NCBI GenBank assembly: GCA_963804595.1 | Contig: CAWDQZ010000001.1 | Span: 1 to 64,000, forward strand | Origin: DASUPK01 sp963804595 | GTDB lineage: Bacteria > Actinomycetota > Thermoleophilia > Solirubrobacterales > 70-9 | Length of the DNA: 64,000 nt | Reading direction: 5' to 3' | Shown here: positions 31,610 through 39,406 of the stretch, piece after piece | How positions within the stretch are numbered: position 1 is the stretch's first letter | Layout of the letters: each line of letters begins with the position of its first letter | The notes under the pieces: generated by a model | What the model was told of the DNA's origin: nothing | What the model saw: the letters and a program-made list of their open reading frames with translations, nothing else | Database searches by the model: none | Made by a program: the position numbers and the translations under genes

Positions 31610-34111
31610 CTACACGTCCAGGAACCGCACGTCGCGTGCGTGTCGCTCGATGAACTCCTTGCGCGGCTCGACCTTGTCGCCCATCAGGTCCGAGAAGGTC
31701 TGCTCGAGACCGGTCGCGGCCGCCTCGTCGATCGAGACGCGCTGCAGCGTCCGGCTCTCGGGGTCCATGGTCGTCTCGCGGAGCTGCTCGGCGTTCATCT
31801 CGCCGAGGCCCTTGAAGCGAGAGAGCGTGATGCCGTGGCGCGCCAGCTCGAGGATCTCGCGGCGCAGCTCCGAGAAGTTCTCGGCCTCGGCCTCGCGCTC
31901 GCCGAGGGTGACGACGAAGGGCGGCTTGCCCATCACCGTGACGACCTTGGCGTAGGCGTCGACCAGCTCCTTGTAGGCCTGGGACTCGAACAGCTCCTTG
32001 GGCAGCTTGTGTTCGCGAGCAAGACCGCTGCGACGATGGATGCCCTTGACAACGAGGCCGCTCGCCTTCTGGTCGAGCAGCTTCGTCTCGTAGAGGGCGT
32101 CCTTCGTCTCCTTGGTCTTGACCAGCTTCGCCGCCGCCGCGAGGGTCTTCACCTCGGACTGGAGCAGCTGGGCGTCGGAGATGAAGTCGATCGTCTCGTG
32201 GCCGAACTCAGCCCGCAGAGTCGAGGACCAGCCCTCGACCGCCTTGAAGTGGCGGTTGAAGTCCTGCCAGCGCCGCGCGCTCAACTTCCTCGCCTTGCCG
32301 GTCCCGGCGTCGTGCACCTCGAAGTCCTCCAGCTTGTCCTCGAGCAGCAGCTCCTCGAGCTCGGACTCGCGCTCGACATAGATCTCCCTGCTGCCGTTCT
32401 TCACCTTGTAGAGCGGTGGCTTGGCGATGTAGACGAAGCCCTGCTCGATCAGCTCCGGCATCTGCCGGTAGAGGAAGGTGAGCACCAGCGTCCGGATGTG
32501 GGCCCCGTCGACGTCCGCATCGGTCATCAGCACGACCTTGTGGTAGCGGAGGTCGTCGACCTTGAACTCGTCGTGGACGCCGGTGCCGATCGCCGTGATC
32601 AGCGCCTGGATCTCGGTGTTCGAGAGGACCTTGTCGATCCGGCTCTTCTCGACGTTGATGATCTTGCCGCGGAGCGGCAGGACCGCCTGCGTGTTGCGGT
32701 CACGGCCCTGCTTCGCGGATCCGCCGGCGGAGTCGCCCTCGACGATGAAGAGCTCTGCCAGCGCCGGGTCCTTGACGGAGCAGTCCGCCAGCTTCCCCGG
32801 CAGCATCGAGTTCTCGAGCGCGGACTTCCGGCGAGTGAGATCACGGGCCTTGCGCGCCGCCTCGCGCGCGCGGGCCGCGTCGACGGCCTTGGAGAGGATG
32901 CGACGAGCGTCGGCCGGATGCTCCTCCAGGTAGTCGCCCAGCTGGCGATTGACGACCTCCTTGACCAGGCCCTCGATCGGCGGATTGCCGAGCTTGGTCT
33001 TGGTCTGACCCTCGAACTGAGGGTCGGCGAGCTTGACTGAGATGACGGCCGTGAGGCCCTCGCGGACGTCCTCCCCGGAGAGGTTCTCGTCCTTCTCCTT
33101 GAGCAGGTTGCGGTTGCGCGCAATCGCGTTCAGGGTCCGCGTCAGAGCCGCTCGGAAGCCGGAGAGGTGCGTGCCGCCCTCGTGGGTGTTGATGTTGTTG
33201 GCGAAGCTGAAGATCGACTCCTGGTAGGAGGAATTCCACTGCAGCGCGACCTCGACCTGCCCCTCGGGGGTCTCCCCTTCGAAGTAGATGATCTTGCGGT
33301 GGAGCGGGTCCTTCGACTCGTTCAGGTGCTTGACGAAGTCGGCGATGCCGCCCTTGTAGAGGAACTCGATCCTGCGCCCGGCGCCGCGCTCGTCGATCAG
33401 CTCGACCTTCAGGCCGCGTGTCAGGAAGGCGGTCTCACGCAGGCGCTCGGCCAGCGTGTCGAAGTCGAATTCGATCTCGTCCCCAAAGATCTCCATGTCC
33501 GGAAGGAAGGTGATCGTGGTCCCGGTGGTCTTCACGGCACGGCCCTTCTTGAACTTGGCGATGGGCTTGCCGCGCTCGTAGCTCTGCGTCCAGACCGCGC
33601 CGTCCCGCCAGATCTCCAGGTCGAGGCGCTCGGAGAGCGCGTTGACGACCGAGACGCCGACGCCGTGCAGCCCGCCGGAGACCTTGTAACCCCCGCCGTC
33701 GCCGAACTTGCCGCCGGCATGCAGGGTCGTGAGGACGACCTCGGCCGCGGGCTTCCGAATCTTGGGGTGCCGCTCCACGGGGATGCCGCGACCGTCGTCG
33801 ACGACGGTGCAGCTGTTGTCGGGATGAAGCGTCACCGTGACCCGCTTGGCATGCCCGGCGATGGCCTCGTCCACGGAGTTGTCCACGACCTCATAGACGA
33901 GGTGGTGAAGGCCGCGAGGGCCGGTCGAGCCGATGTACATGCCGGGTCGCTTGCGAACGGCCTCGAGGCCCTCGAGGACGGTGATGTCCTTGGCGCTGTA
34001 TGAGGAGCCCTTCGTCTTGCCCTTCGTCTTTGTCGCGGTGCCCTTTGCGGCACCATTCGTGCGGGAGGAGCCCTTCTTGTTCGCTCCTCCGCGCTGGGAG
34101 GTGTTCGCCAC
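31610..34111 (-). CDS. gyrB: DNA gyrase subunit B, long form
   Basis: 833 residues. ATPase subunit of gyrase. A Lys/Gly/Thr-rich extension (about 45 residues) precedes VLEGLEAVRKRPGMYIG. ATP-binding motifs GLHGVGVSVVNALS and THLSGF are present. TOPRIM motifs EGDSAGGSAKQGRDR and MTDADVDGAHIRTL follow, and RFKGLGEMN lies near the end. Between KPPLYKV (about 565) and ITLSRFKGLGEM (about 765) sits an insertion of roughly 190 residues that mycobacterial and Bacillus GyrB lack but E. coli GyrB has. The GTG start is preceded by AAGGAAG. Downstream gene is gyrA. Confidence 0.96.
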   Translation of the reverse strand: MANTSQRGGANKKGSSRTNGAAKGTATKTKGKTKGSSYSAKDITVLEGLEAVRKRPGMYIGSTGPRGLHHLVYEVVDNSVDEAIAGHAKRVTVTLHPDNSCTVVDDGRGIPVERHPKIRKPAAEVVLTTLHAGGKFGDGGGYKVSGGLHGVGVSVVNALSERLDLEIWRDGAVWTQSYERGKPIAKFKKGRAVKTTGTTITFLPDMEIFGDEIEFDFDTLAERLRETAFLTRGLKVELIDERGAGRRIEFLYKGGIADFVKHLNESKDPLHRKIIYFEGETPEGQVEVALQWNSSYQESIFSFANNINTHEGGTHLSGFRAALTRTLNAIARNRNLLKEKDENLSGEDVREGLTAVISVKLADPQFEGQTKTKLGNPPIEGLVKEVVNRQLGDYLEEHPADARRILSKAVDAARAREAARKARDLTRRKSALENSMLPGKLADCSVKDPALAELFIVEGDSAGGSAKQGRDRNTQAVLPLRGKIINVEKSRIDKVLSNTEIQALITAIGTGVHDEFKVDDLRYHKVVLMTDADVDGAHIRTLVLTFLYRQMPELIEQGFVYIAKPPLYKVKNGSREIYVERESELEELLLEDKLEDFEVHDAGTGKARKLSARRWQDFNRHFKAVEGWSSTLRAEFGHETIDFISDAQLLQSEVKTLAAAAKLVKTKETKDALYETKLLDQKASGLVVKGIHRRSGLAREHKLPKELFESQAYKELVDAYAKVVTVMGKPPFVVTLGEREAEAENFSELRREILELARHGITLSRFKGLGEMNAEQLRETTMDPESRTLQRVSIDEAAATGLEQTFSDLMGDKVEPRKEFIERHARDVRFLDV

Positions 34112-34214
34112 TCAGCTTCCTTTCAGTCCAATCAGGGGATGCCTACGACCTTCGTGACCCGGCTCGGAAAGTCCTTGCGGGACAGAGGGTCGAGGCCTCA
34201 CTCAAGTACACATA

Positions 34215-34220
34215 AGTCTA
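34215..34220 (-). promoter_or_regulatory. Possible -10 box of gyrB-gyrA
   Basis: TAGACT on the minus strand in an unusually AT-rich 180-base gap (34112-34290) between the DUF721 gene and gyrB. It would give a leader of about 95 bases. No good -35 box is seen. Nothing else recognisable is in this gap. Confidence 0.35.
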
Positions 34221-34290
34221 CCAGCCGAGAGCCCCGGAAATTGCGCCAAGTAGGCCAAAAGTGCCTGCAAATGGCGAATTAAATGAGAAA

Positions 34291-34596
34291 TCAGACCGGA
34301 TCGGCGGAAATGATGAAGCGAAGGCCCTCGAGAGCGCTCCCCTCGGGCATCTCCGGAGCGATCTTGGCGAGTATCTGGCGCCCGAGCAGATCCAGTTCCT
34401 GTGCCCAGGCGGAGGAGGAACAGGCGACCGTGACGACCCCCGAGCGCTCGGCCACCGGGGTGGCCTCGCGGGCGATCGCCTCGCCCACGGCAGCCGGCCA
34501 GGCGCTCTGCACCGCCGCCAGTAGGGTCGCCGGCTCCGCACGATCGAGGGCCTCGCCGATCGCCGCCGAGATCGGCCGAGGGGCGCGTCGGCGCAT
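34291..34596 (-). CDS. DUF721/DciA-like protein
   Basis: 101-residue protein. It shows the DciA-like pattern: a Trp-containing segment AVQSAWPAAVGEAIAREATPV, then GVVTVACSSSAWAQELDLLG. The DciA KH-like family includes loaders of the replicative helicase DnaB in bacteria lacking DnaC. Its position directly after recF (TGATG overlap) in the dnaA-gyr cluster is the normal place for this family in actinobacteria. The role in helicase loading is inferred from family and context. The long open frame upstream is not used. Confidence 0.82.
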   Translation of the reverse strand: MRRRAPRPISAAIGEALDRAEPATLLAAVQSAWPAAVGEAIAREATPVAERSGVVTVACSSSAWAQELDLLGRQILAKIAPEMPEGSALEGLRFIISADPV

Positions 34597-35684
34597 CACG
34601 CCGCCCTCAGCGCCGGGGCCGCGGTCACGGCGCCTCCCACGACCTCGATGAACGAGGCCTCCCGGCTCGGCACGTGGGCCGCCTCGGTCGCCGTGAGCAG
34701 GGCCTGGCCCTCGGCCCCGAGCAGGGAGACGAGGAGCTCCCGGTGGGCCGGATCGAGCTCGCTCATCACGTCGTCGAGCAGCATCAGCGGGGCGGCGCGG
34801 CCGGCTTCGATGAGCACGGCCCGTTCCGCGAAGAGCAGGGCGAGCAGGGCGAGGCGCTGCTGCCCCTGGGAGCCGAAGCGGCGCAGCGGCCGCTCGACCA
34901 GGCGCAGCTCCACCTCGTCGAGCTGCGGGCCGTAGGAGGTGTAGGCCCGGCCGAGGTCGTCGGCTCGGCGGCGACCGAGCTCGGCGGCGATCTGATCGCG
35001 TCCTCCATCCGCACGCGGGCGATAGGAGATCTCGGCGTCGGTCAGCCCGAGCGCGGCGGCGATCTCCGTGAAGGGCGCCGCCAGAGCCGCTACGGCGTCG
35101 GCCCGCGCCTCCATCAGGGGCTCGGCCTCTGCCGCGAGTCGCTCGTCCCACGACGGCAGGGAGTCCGTTGCGCCCAGGCCGGCCCGGATGCGCTGGACGA
35201 GCGCGTTCCGCTGCGCGAGCGTGCGCCCGAAGCGGCTGCGGAGATCGGCGCGAGCCGGCCAGACGGCGCCGCAGAGACGGTCGAGGTGCGCGCGGCGGTG
35301 GGCCGGGGATCCCTTGACGAGCTGCAGCCGGTCCGGGTGAAAGACGCTCACGAGGGGGCGCTCGTCAGCCGCGCCGGCGAGGGGTCTGCCCGCCAGCAGG
35401 TGGCGGCGTTCGCCGGAGCGGTCGATCGCGGCCAGCAGGCGGGAACCGGTCTGCGGGAGTTCCAGCTCGACGCGCGCGCCCTGCTCGCCGAAGCCGATCA
35501 TGTCCCTGTCGTTTCCGGTCCTGAACGAGCGCCCGGTGAGGCCGAAGTAGACCGCCTCGAGCAGATTCGTCTTGCCCGCCCCGTTCGGGCCGCAGACGAC
35601 GATGAGGCCGTCCCCGATCCGGGTCTGGCCGGCGGCGAGGTTGCGGAACCCGCGGCACTCGAGTGCGCCGATGACCGACGTCAA
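34596..35684 (-). CDS. recF: DNA replication and repair protein RecF
   Basis: 362-residue SMC-like ATPase that helps load RecA at gaps. Walker A is GPNGAGKTNLLEAVYFG (residues about 32-48), the signature region GSQGQQRLALLALLFAE, and Walker B with D-loop MLLDDVMSELD. The TTG start is preceded by GGAGGAG at a spacing of eight bases and gives MTSVIGALECRGFRN. It lies between dnaN and the DUF721 gene in the standard origin-side order. Confidence 0.95.
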   Translation of the reverse strand: MTSVIGALECRGFRNLAAGQTRIGDGLIVVCGPNGAGKTNLLEAVYFGLTGRSFRTGNDRDMIGFGEQGARVELELPQTGSRLLAAIDRSGERRHLLAGRPLAGAADERPLVSVFHPDRLQLVKGSPAHRRAHLDRLCGAVWPARADLRSRFGRTLAQRNALVQRIRAGLGATDSLPSWDERLAAEAEPLMEARADAVAALAAPFTEIAAALGLTDAEISYRPRADGGRDQIAAELGRRRADDLGRAYTSYGPQLDEVELRLVERPLRRFGSQGQQRLALLALLFAERAVLIEAGRAAPLMLLDDVMSELDPAHRELLVSLLGAEGQALLTATEAAHVPSREASFIEVVGGAVTAAPALRAA

Positions 35685-35758
35685 TCGGGTGGCTCCTCCA
35701 GCACCAAACGGGCCGCGCTGCCGCCCGACCTCGCGTGAACGGCGCCCCCTCCCATGAC

Positions 35759-36862
35759 CTACACGTTGAGGCGAATCGGCATCACCAGGTAGCTGAAGTC
35801 GTCCTCCTCGGTGGGCTCGAGCAGGCCGGGACGCAGCGGCGAGATCAGCTTGAGCAGGACCTCGTCGGAGTCGATCGACTCGAGGCCATCCCTGATGAAC
35901 TCCGGGTTGAAGCCGATCTCGAGCAGCTCGCCCGAATACGGAGCGGGCAGCGCCTCGCGCGCGTCGCCGAGGTCCGGCGTTTCGGCCGAGACCACCAGCT
36001 CGCCGTCCGAGAAGGAGAGGCGGAGCGCGGCGTTCCGCTGCGCGAGCTGCGAGACGCGCCGCGTCACCTCCAGGAGCTCGGTGCGCGGCAGCTTCACCTC
36101 GTGCTCATAGGACTCCGGGAGCAGTTGCTGGTGATTGGGAAACTGCCCATCGATCAATCGAGAGCTCAGCGAGGTCTGGCCCACCCTGAAGATCGCCTGG
36201 TTGCGCGTCAGCCAGACGCGCAGCGAATCCTCTCCGCCCGCCTCGATCAGCCGCGCCAGCTCGCGCAGCGCCCGTGCCGGCACGTTGGCCTCGAGCCGCT
36301 CGCTGACCGAGGTCTCGAGCTTCGTCGTCTTCACGGCGAGCCGGTAGGAGTCCGTGGCGACCATCGTCATCTCGTCGCCCTCCACCGTCACGAGAACGCC
36401 GGTCAGGACCGGACGCGCCTCATCGCGCGAGGCGGCGCGGGCAACGCGGTTGATGGTCTCCCGAAGCGGCGCCGCGGGCAGCTCGGCCGGCTCACCCTCG
36501 GCGTCCGGGAAGCGAGGAAAGTCGTCGGCGGGCAGGGTGCGAAGGTGGAAGCGCGACGAGCCGGCGCTCAGCTCGACGTCGCGCTCGGCCTCGCGCAGGG
36601 CCAGGGTCACCGGGCCCTCCGGCAGGGAGCGAACAACCTCGACGAGCAGCCGGCCCGGCAGGACCACCGAGCCGCCGCCCTCCAGCTCTCCCTCGAGCCC
36701 GACCTCCAACCCGAGCTCCATGTCGGTGGCGCGCAGTCGAGCCTCCCCGTCCGTGGTGATCAGGATGCCGGAGAGAGCCTGGAGCGCCGCGCGGGCCGAA
36801 ACCGCTCGCGAGACGACGAGCAGGGAGTCGAGCAGTGCTTGCCGTGTGGTGTTGATCTTCAT
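35759..36862 (-). CDS. dnaN: DNA polymerase III beta subunit (sliding clamp)
   Basis: 367 residues. Three clamp domains form a dimeric ring that tethers DNA polymerase. MKINTTRQALLDSLLVVSRA is the typical start; VTLALREAERDVELSAGSSRFHLRTLP and the C-terminal SYLVMPIRLNV closing strand are diagnostic. I chose the ATG at 36862; the frame is open upstream through the dnaA-dnaN gap, but that region carries DnaA-box-like repeats and is not protein-like. Second gene of the dnaA cluster. Confidence 0.96.
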   Translation of the reverse strand: MKINTTRQALLDSLLVVSRAVSARAALQALSGILITTDGEARLRATDMELGLEVGLEGELEGGGSVVLPGRLLVEVVRSLPEGPVTLALREAERDVELSAGSSRFHLRTLPADDFPRFPDAEGEPAELPAAPLRETINRVARAASRDEARPVLTGVLVTVEGDEMTMVATDSYRLAVKTTKLETSVSERLEANVPARALRELARLIEAGGEDSLRVWLTRNQAIFRVGQTSLSSRLIDGQFPNHQQLLPESYEHEVKLPRTELLEVTRRVSQLAQRNAALRLSFSDGELVVSAETPDLGDAREALPAPYSGELLEIGFNPEFIRDGLESIDSDEVLLKLISPLRPGLLEPTEEDDFSYLVMPIRLNV

Positions 36863-36898
36863 TGCTTGCTGTCGACCGTTCCTAGGAGTAGTAAGGGT

Positions 36899-36924
36899 TG
36901 TGGACGACGTGGATATGTGGACAG
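36899..36924 (+). promoter_or_regulatory. Cluster of three DnaA-box-like 9-mers in the dnaA-dnaN gap
   Basis: On the plus strand TGTGGACGA (36899), CGTGGATAT (36908) and TGTGGACAG (36916) each match seven of nine positions of the DnaA box (reverse form TGTGGATAA), all in one orientation and practically contiguous. The gap (36863-36960) is therefore a candidate for part of oriC or for DnaA autoregulation of dnaN. Confidence 0.5.
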
Positions 36925-36960
36925 CCTCGTCTTCGATTCTTTCAGTCGGTTCGGTCACGA

Positions 36961-38358
36961 TCAGTCAGGTTCCGAATCGACCGGCTCCGAACCAATGCGG
37001 CGCAGCTCGGAGGTGAGCTCCTCGAGGGTCCGGGAGACGCTCGCGTCCTCGACCGCGGAGCGCTCTACGCGGCGGATCGCGTGCAGCACGGTGGTGTGAT
37101 CGCGGCGGTTGAAGGCCCCGGCGATCGCCGGCAGGGAGAGATCGGTGAGCTCGCGGGTCAGGTACATGGCAAGCTGCCGGGCGCGGGCAACGGGCGCGGT
37201 GCGGGTAGGGGAGAGGAGCTCGTCGACGCTGAGCCCGAGCCGGGCCGCGACGGCTTCCTGGACCTGCCGTGGGTCGAGGGTCCTGGGCGCCCGCGCCGCG
37301 ATGGTGTCCGCGGGCAACGCCTTCTCGACGGAAGCGGTGGTGACGGCGCTCGAGGTGAGCGAGGAGATCGCGACGACCCGGGTGAGCGCTCCCTTCAGCA
37401 CCCGGAGGTTGGGCGACGTCTTGGAGGCGAGAGCCCGAAGGGCGTCCGGGGGGAGTTGCTCGGGGTGCTCCCTGGCGAGATTGCCCAGGAAGACGAGGCG
37501 GGTCGCGAGGTCCGGCGGCTCGAGCGGGACGGTGAGTCCCCACTCGAAGCGGTCGCGGAGCCGGTCGGCGAGATCCCTGAGCTCGGCCGGCACGCGGTCG
37601 GCGGTGAGCACCAGCTGCGCTCCCCCTTCATAGAGCGCGTTGAAGGTGTGGAAGAACTCGTCGGCGGTCCGGGCCTTGCCCTGGAGGAACTGGACGTCGT
37701 CGATCAGCAGGACGTCGGCTCCGCGGTAGCGCTCCTTGAACGCGTCCATGGCGGAGCCGTTGAGCGAAGAGACGAACTCGTTGGTGAACGACTCCGCGGT
37801 GGTGTAGTGGACGGTCAGCTGCGGGCTGTGGCGATTCAGGTAGTTGGCGACCGACCCGAGGAGATGGGTCTTGCCGAGCCCCGGAGGTCCGTGGAGGAAG
37901 AGTGGGTTGTAGGCCTCGCCGGGGGCCTCGGCCACCGCCAGGGCCGCTGCATGCGCGAGCTGGTTGCCCGGGCCGATCACGAAGCGGTCGAACGTGTAGT
38001 CGGGATTGAGCGCCACGCGGGACGCCGCCTCCTTCTGCGGGCTGCCGGCGGCCGGCGCGGCGTCCGGGGCGACGAACTCGACCTCGCGAATGCCGTCGAT
38101 GGTCCTGACCACCACCGAGCGGAGCAGCCCCAGGTAGCGGCGCCCGACCCAGCGGATCACCCGCTGCGGGCCGGTCACGTAGAGCGTCGCGCCCCGCTGT
38201 GAGACGGGCGAGAGGGGGGAGAACCAGAGCCGGTAGGTGTCCTCGGGAACCGACGCGGCCAGCTCCCGCTGGATCTCGCGCCAGGGCCCCACCAGGTCCC
38301 GACGAACGGCACCGACCTGCTCCTGAACCTGGTCCTCCTTCGTCGTCGTTACGAACAG
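36961..38358 (-). CDS. dnaA: Chromosomal replication initiator DnaA
   Basis: About 465 residues. Domain I begins WREIQRELAASVPEDTYRLW. The AAA+ domain has FLHGPPGLGKTHLLGSV (Walker A) and VLLIDDVQFLQGKART (Walker B and sensor). Domain IV ends with the DnaA-box-binding helix FNRRDHTTVLHAIRRVER. The start is uncertain. A GTG at 38484 would lie upstream of a clear TATGAT -10 box; GTG 38292 lacks a ribosome site. CTG at 38358 lies six bases after that box, the spacing used by leaderless genes here, and gives MFVTTTKEDQ. It is divergent from rpmH. Confidence 0.92.
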   Translation of the reverse strand: MFVTTTKEDQVQEQVGAVRRDLVGPWREIQRELAASVPEDTYRLWFSPLSPVSQRGATLYVTGPQRVIRWVGRRYLGLLRSVVVRTIDGIREVEFVAPDAAPAAGSPQKEAASRVALNPDYTFDRFVIGPGNQLAHAAALAVAEAPGEAYNPLFLHGPPGLGKTHLLGSVANYLNRHSPQLTVHYTTAESFTNEFVSSLNGSAMDAFKERYRGADVLLIDDVQFLQGKARTADEFFHTFNALYEGGAQLVLTADRVPAELRDLADRLRDRFEWGLTVPLEPPDLATRLVFLGNLAREHPEQLPPDALRALASKTSPNLRVLKGALTRVVAISSLTSSAVTTASVEKALPADTIAARAPRTLDPRQVQEAVAARLGLSVDELLSPTRTAPVARARQLAMYLTRELTDLSLPAIAGAFNRRDHTTVLHAIRRVERSAVEDASVSRTLEELTSELRRIGSEPVDSEPD

Positions 38359-38364
38359 CGGCCG

Positions 38365-38370
38365 ATCATA
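38365..38370 (-). promoter_or_regulatory. -10 box of dnaA
   Basis: TATGAT on the minus strand, the best -10 match in the dnaA-rpmH gap. It is six bases upstream of an in-frame CTG, and it lies inside the frame that would be used by the upstream GTG 38484, which argues against that start. Confidence 0.55.
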
Positions 38371-38488
38371 GGCTCGGCTCCCGGGGCTCGAAAGGGGCGC
38401 GCGGGTCGCCTCCGTGCAAAACGCGGCGAAAACCGCAAGCGGTTCTCCGCCGGCCGGCGGGCGCCGGGAGGTCGGCGTGGTCACGGCC

Positions 38489-38494
38489 TATACT
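38489..38494 (+). promoter_or_regulatory. -10 box of rpmH-rnpA
   Basis: TATACT, 35 bases upstream of the rpmH ATG, pointing away from dnaA. The predicted leader is about 28 bases. Confidence 0.5.
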
Positions 38495-38529
38495 GCCGTG
38501 CCCCTCGCCCTCTCGTTCGGGCCCTATCG

Positions 38530-38664
38530 ATGAAGCGGACCTACCAGCCGAAGAAGCGCAAGCGAGCCAGGACCCATGGGTTCCGGGCCCGGAGCCGGAC
38601 CCGGTCCGGCCGCGCCATCCTGAGGCGCCGGCGTCAGAAGGGCCGCAAGCGCCTGACTCCCTGA
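38530..38664 (+). CDS. rpmH: 50S ribosomal protein L34
   Basis: 44 residues, all basic: MKRTYQPKKRKRARTHGFRA followed by LRRRRQKGRKRLTP. This is the complete L34 sequence with the normal length and conserved residues. The gene is divergent from dnaA and immediately followed by rnpA (two bases between the TGA and the TTG start), the universal rpmH-rnpA pair at bacterial origins. Confidence 0.96.
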   Translation: MKRTYQPKKRKRARTHGFRARSRTRSGRAILRRRRQKGRKRLTP

Positions 38665-38666
38665 CG

Positions 38667-39056
38667 TTGGCCTCTGAGGGCCGCCCCGACGCCCGCAGGC
38701 GCCGTCTCTCACGGAGCGGCGACTTCGATCGCGTCTACCGGGAGGGCAGTTCGAGCGCCAATCGCTTCCTGGTCCTCTACTCCTTCGCCCGCCGGGAGGA
38801 CGAGTCCGAGGACGGTGCTCGACTCGGCCTCTCCGTCGGGCGGAAGGTCGGCAAGGCCGTCACGCGCAACAAGGTGAGACGGGCGGTGCGCGAGGCGTTC
38901 TGGGAGCTCCCCGAGCTGATCCAGCCCGGGCGCGACTACGTGATCGTGGCGCGACCCGGGGCCGAGGGACTGCTCGAGCGCGAGGGGCAGGACGGGGTTC
39001 GCGCCTCGCTCGAGGAGCTCATGCGGGAGACGGCCGGAGAGGAGCGTTTGTCGTGA
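38667..39056 (+). CDS. rnpA: Ribonuclease P protein component
   Basis: 129 residues. Protein cofactor of RNase P, which trims the 5' ends of pre-tRNAs. RRRLSRSGDFDRVYREG is the substrate-binding cleft start, and RKVGKAVTRNKVRRAVREAF contains the RNR RNA-binding motif. The TTG at 38667, two bases after the rpmH stop, gives MASEGRPDARRRRLSRSG. No ribosome site is evident, so translation probably depends on rpmH. The frame stays open backwards through rpmH, as reported for Thermus, but I see no good upstream start. Confidence 0.92.
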   Translation: MASEGRPDARRRRLSRSGDFDRVYREGSSSANRFLVLYSFARREDESEDGARLGLSVGRKVGKAVTRNKVRRAVREAFWELPELIQPGRDYVIVARPGAEGLLEREGQDGVRASLEELMRETAGEERLS

Positions 39057-39391
39057 AACGGTTGCTGACGGCAATGCTGATCGCGCCGATCCGCGCCTAC
39101 CAGCGCTGGATCTCGCCGGCCCTCGGCCCCCGATGCCGTTATTACCCGAGCTGTTCCGAGTACGCGGTCGAGGCGATCCGCGAGCTCGGCCCGATCCGCG
39201 GGCTGATTCTCGCCGCCTGGCGACTGCTGCGCTGCAACCCGTTCAGCCACGGCGGATTCGACGAGCTCTCCGAACGCCGCCTCTTCCGCAACACGCCGAC
39301 GCGCTCGCGCCGGACGGCGCCGCCGTCAACGGCCGCCACGAAGCCCGCGGCCGACTCGACCGGGCGATCCAGCAGCCCGCATCTGACGTAG
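39053..39391 (+). CDS. yidD: Membrane protein insertion efficiency factor YidD
   Basis: 112 residues. IAPIRAYQRWISPALGPRCRY followed by PSCSEYAVEAIRELGPIRG and LLRCNPFSHGGFD is the complete YidD signature with its three conserved cysteines. YidD is a small amphipathic protein that assists YidC. The GTG start overlaps the rnpA stop (GTGA). A nonconserved Arg/Thr/Ser-rich tail of about 30 residues follows the domain. Confidence 0.93.
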   Translation: MKRLLTAMLIAPIRAYQRWISPALGPRCRYYPSCSEYAVEAIRELGPIRGLILAAWRLLRCNPFSHGGFDELSERRLFRNTPTRSRRTAPPSTAATKPAADSTGRSSSPHLT

Positions 39392-39406
39392 AACTCCACC
39401 GCGACC

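Noticed and set aside
31574..33040. 488-codon open frame antisense to gyrB (and similar long frames antisense to gyrA, pknB and the phosphodiesterase gene)
   Set aside because: They mirror conserved genes on the other strand, are Arg/Asp/Leu-rich with no recognisable domain, and arise from GC-rich third positions.
38326..38340. AAGGAGG five bases before an in-frame GTT in dnaA as a start site
   Set aside because: GTT is not an accepted initiator; the motif is probably part of the coding sequence, and a CTG with leaderless spacing fits better.
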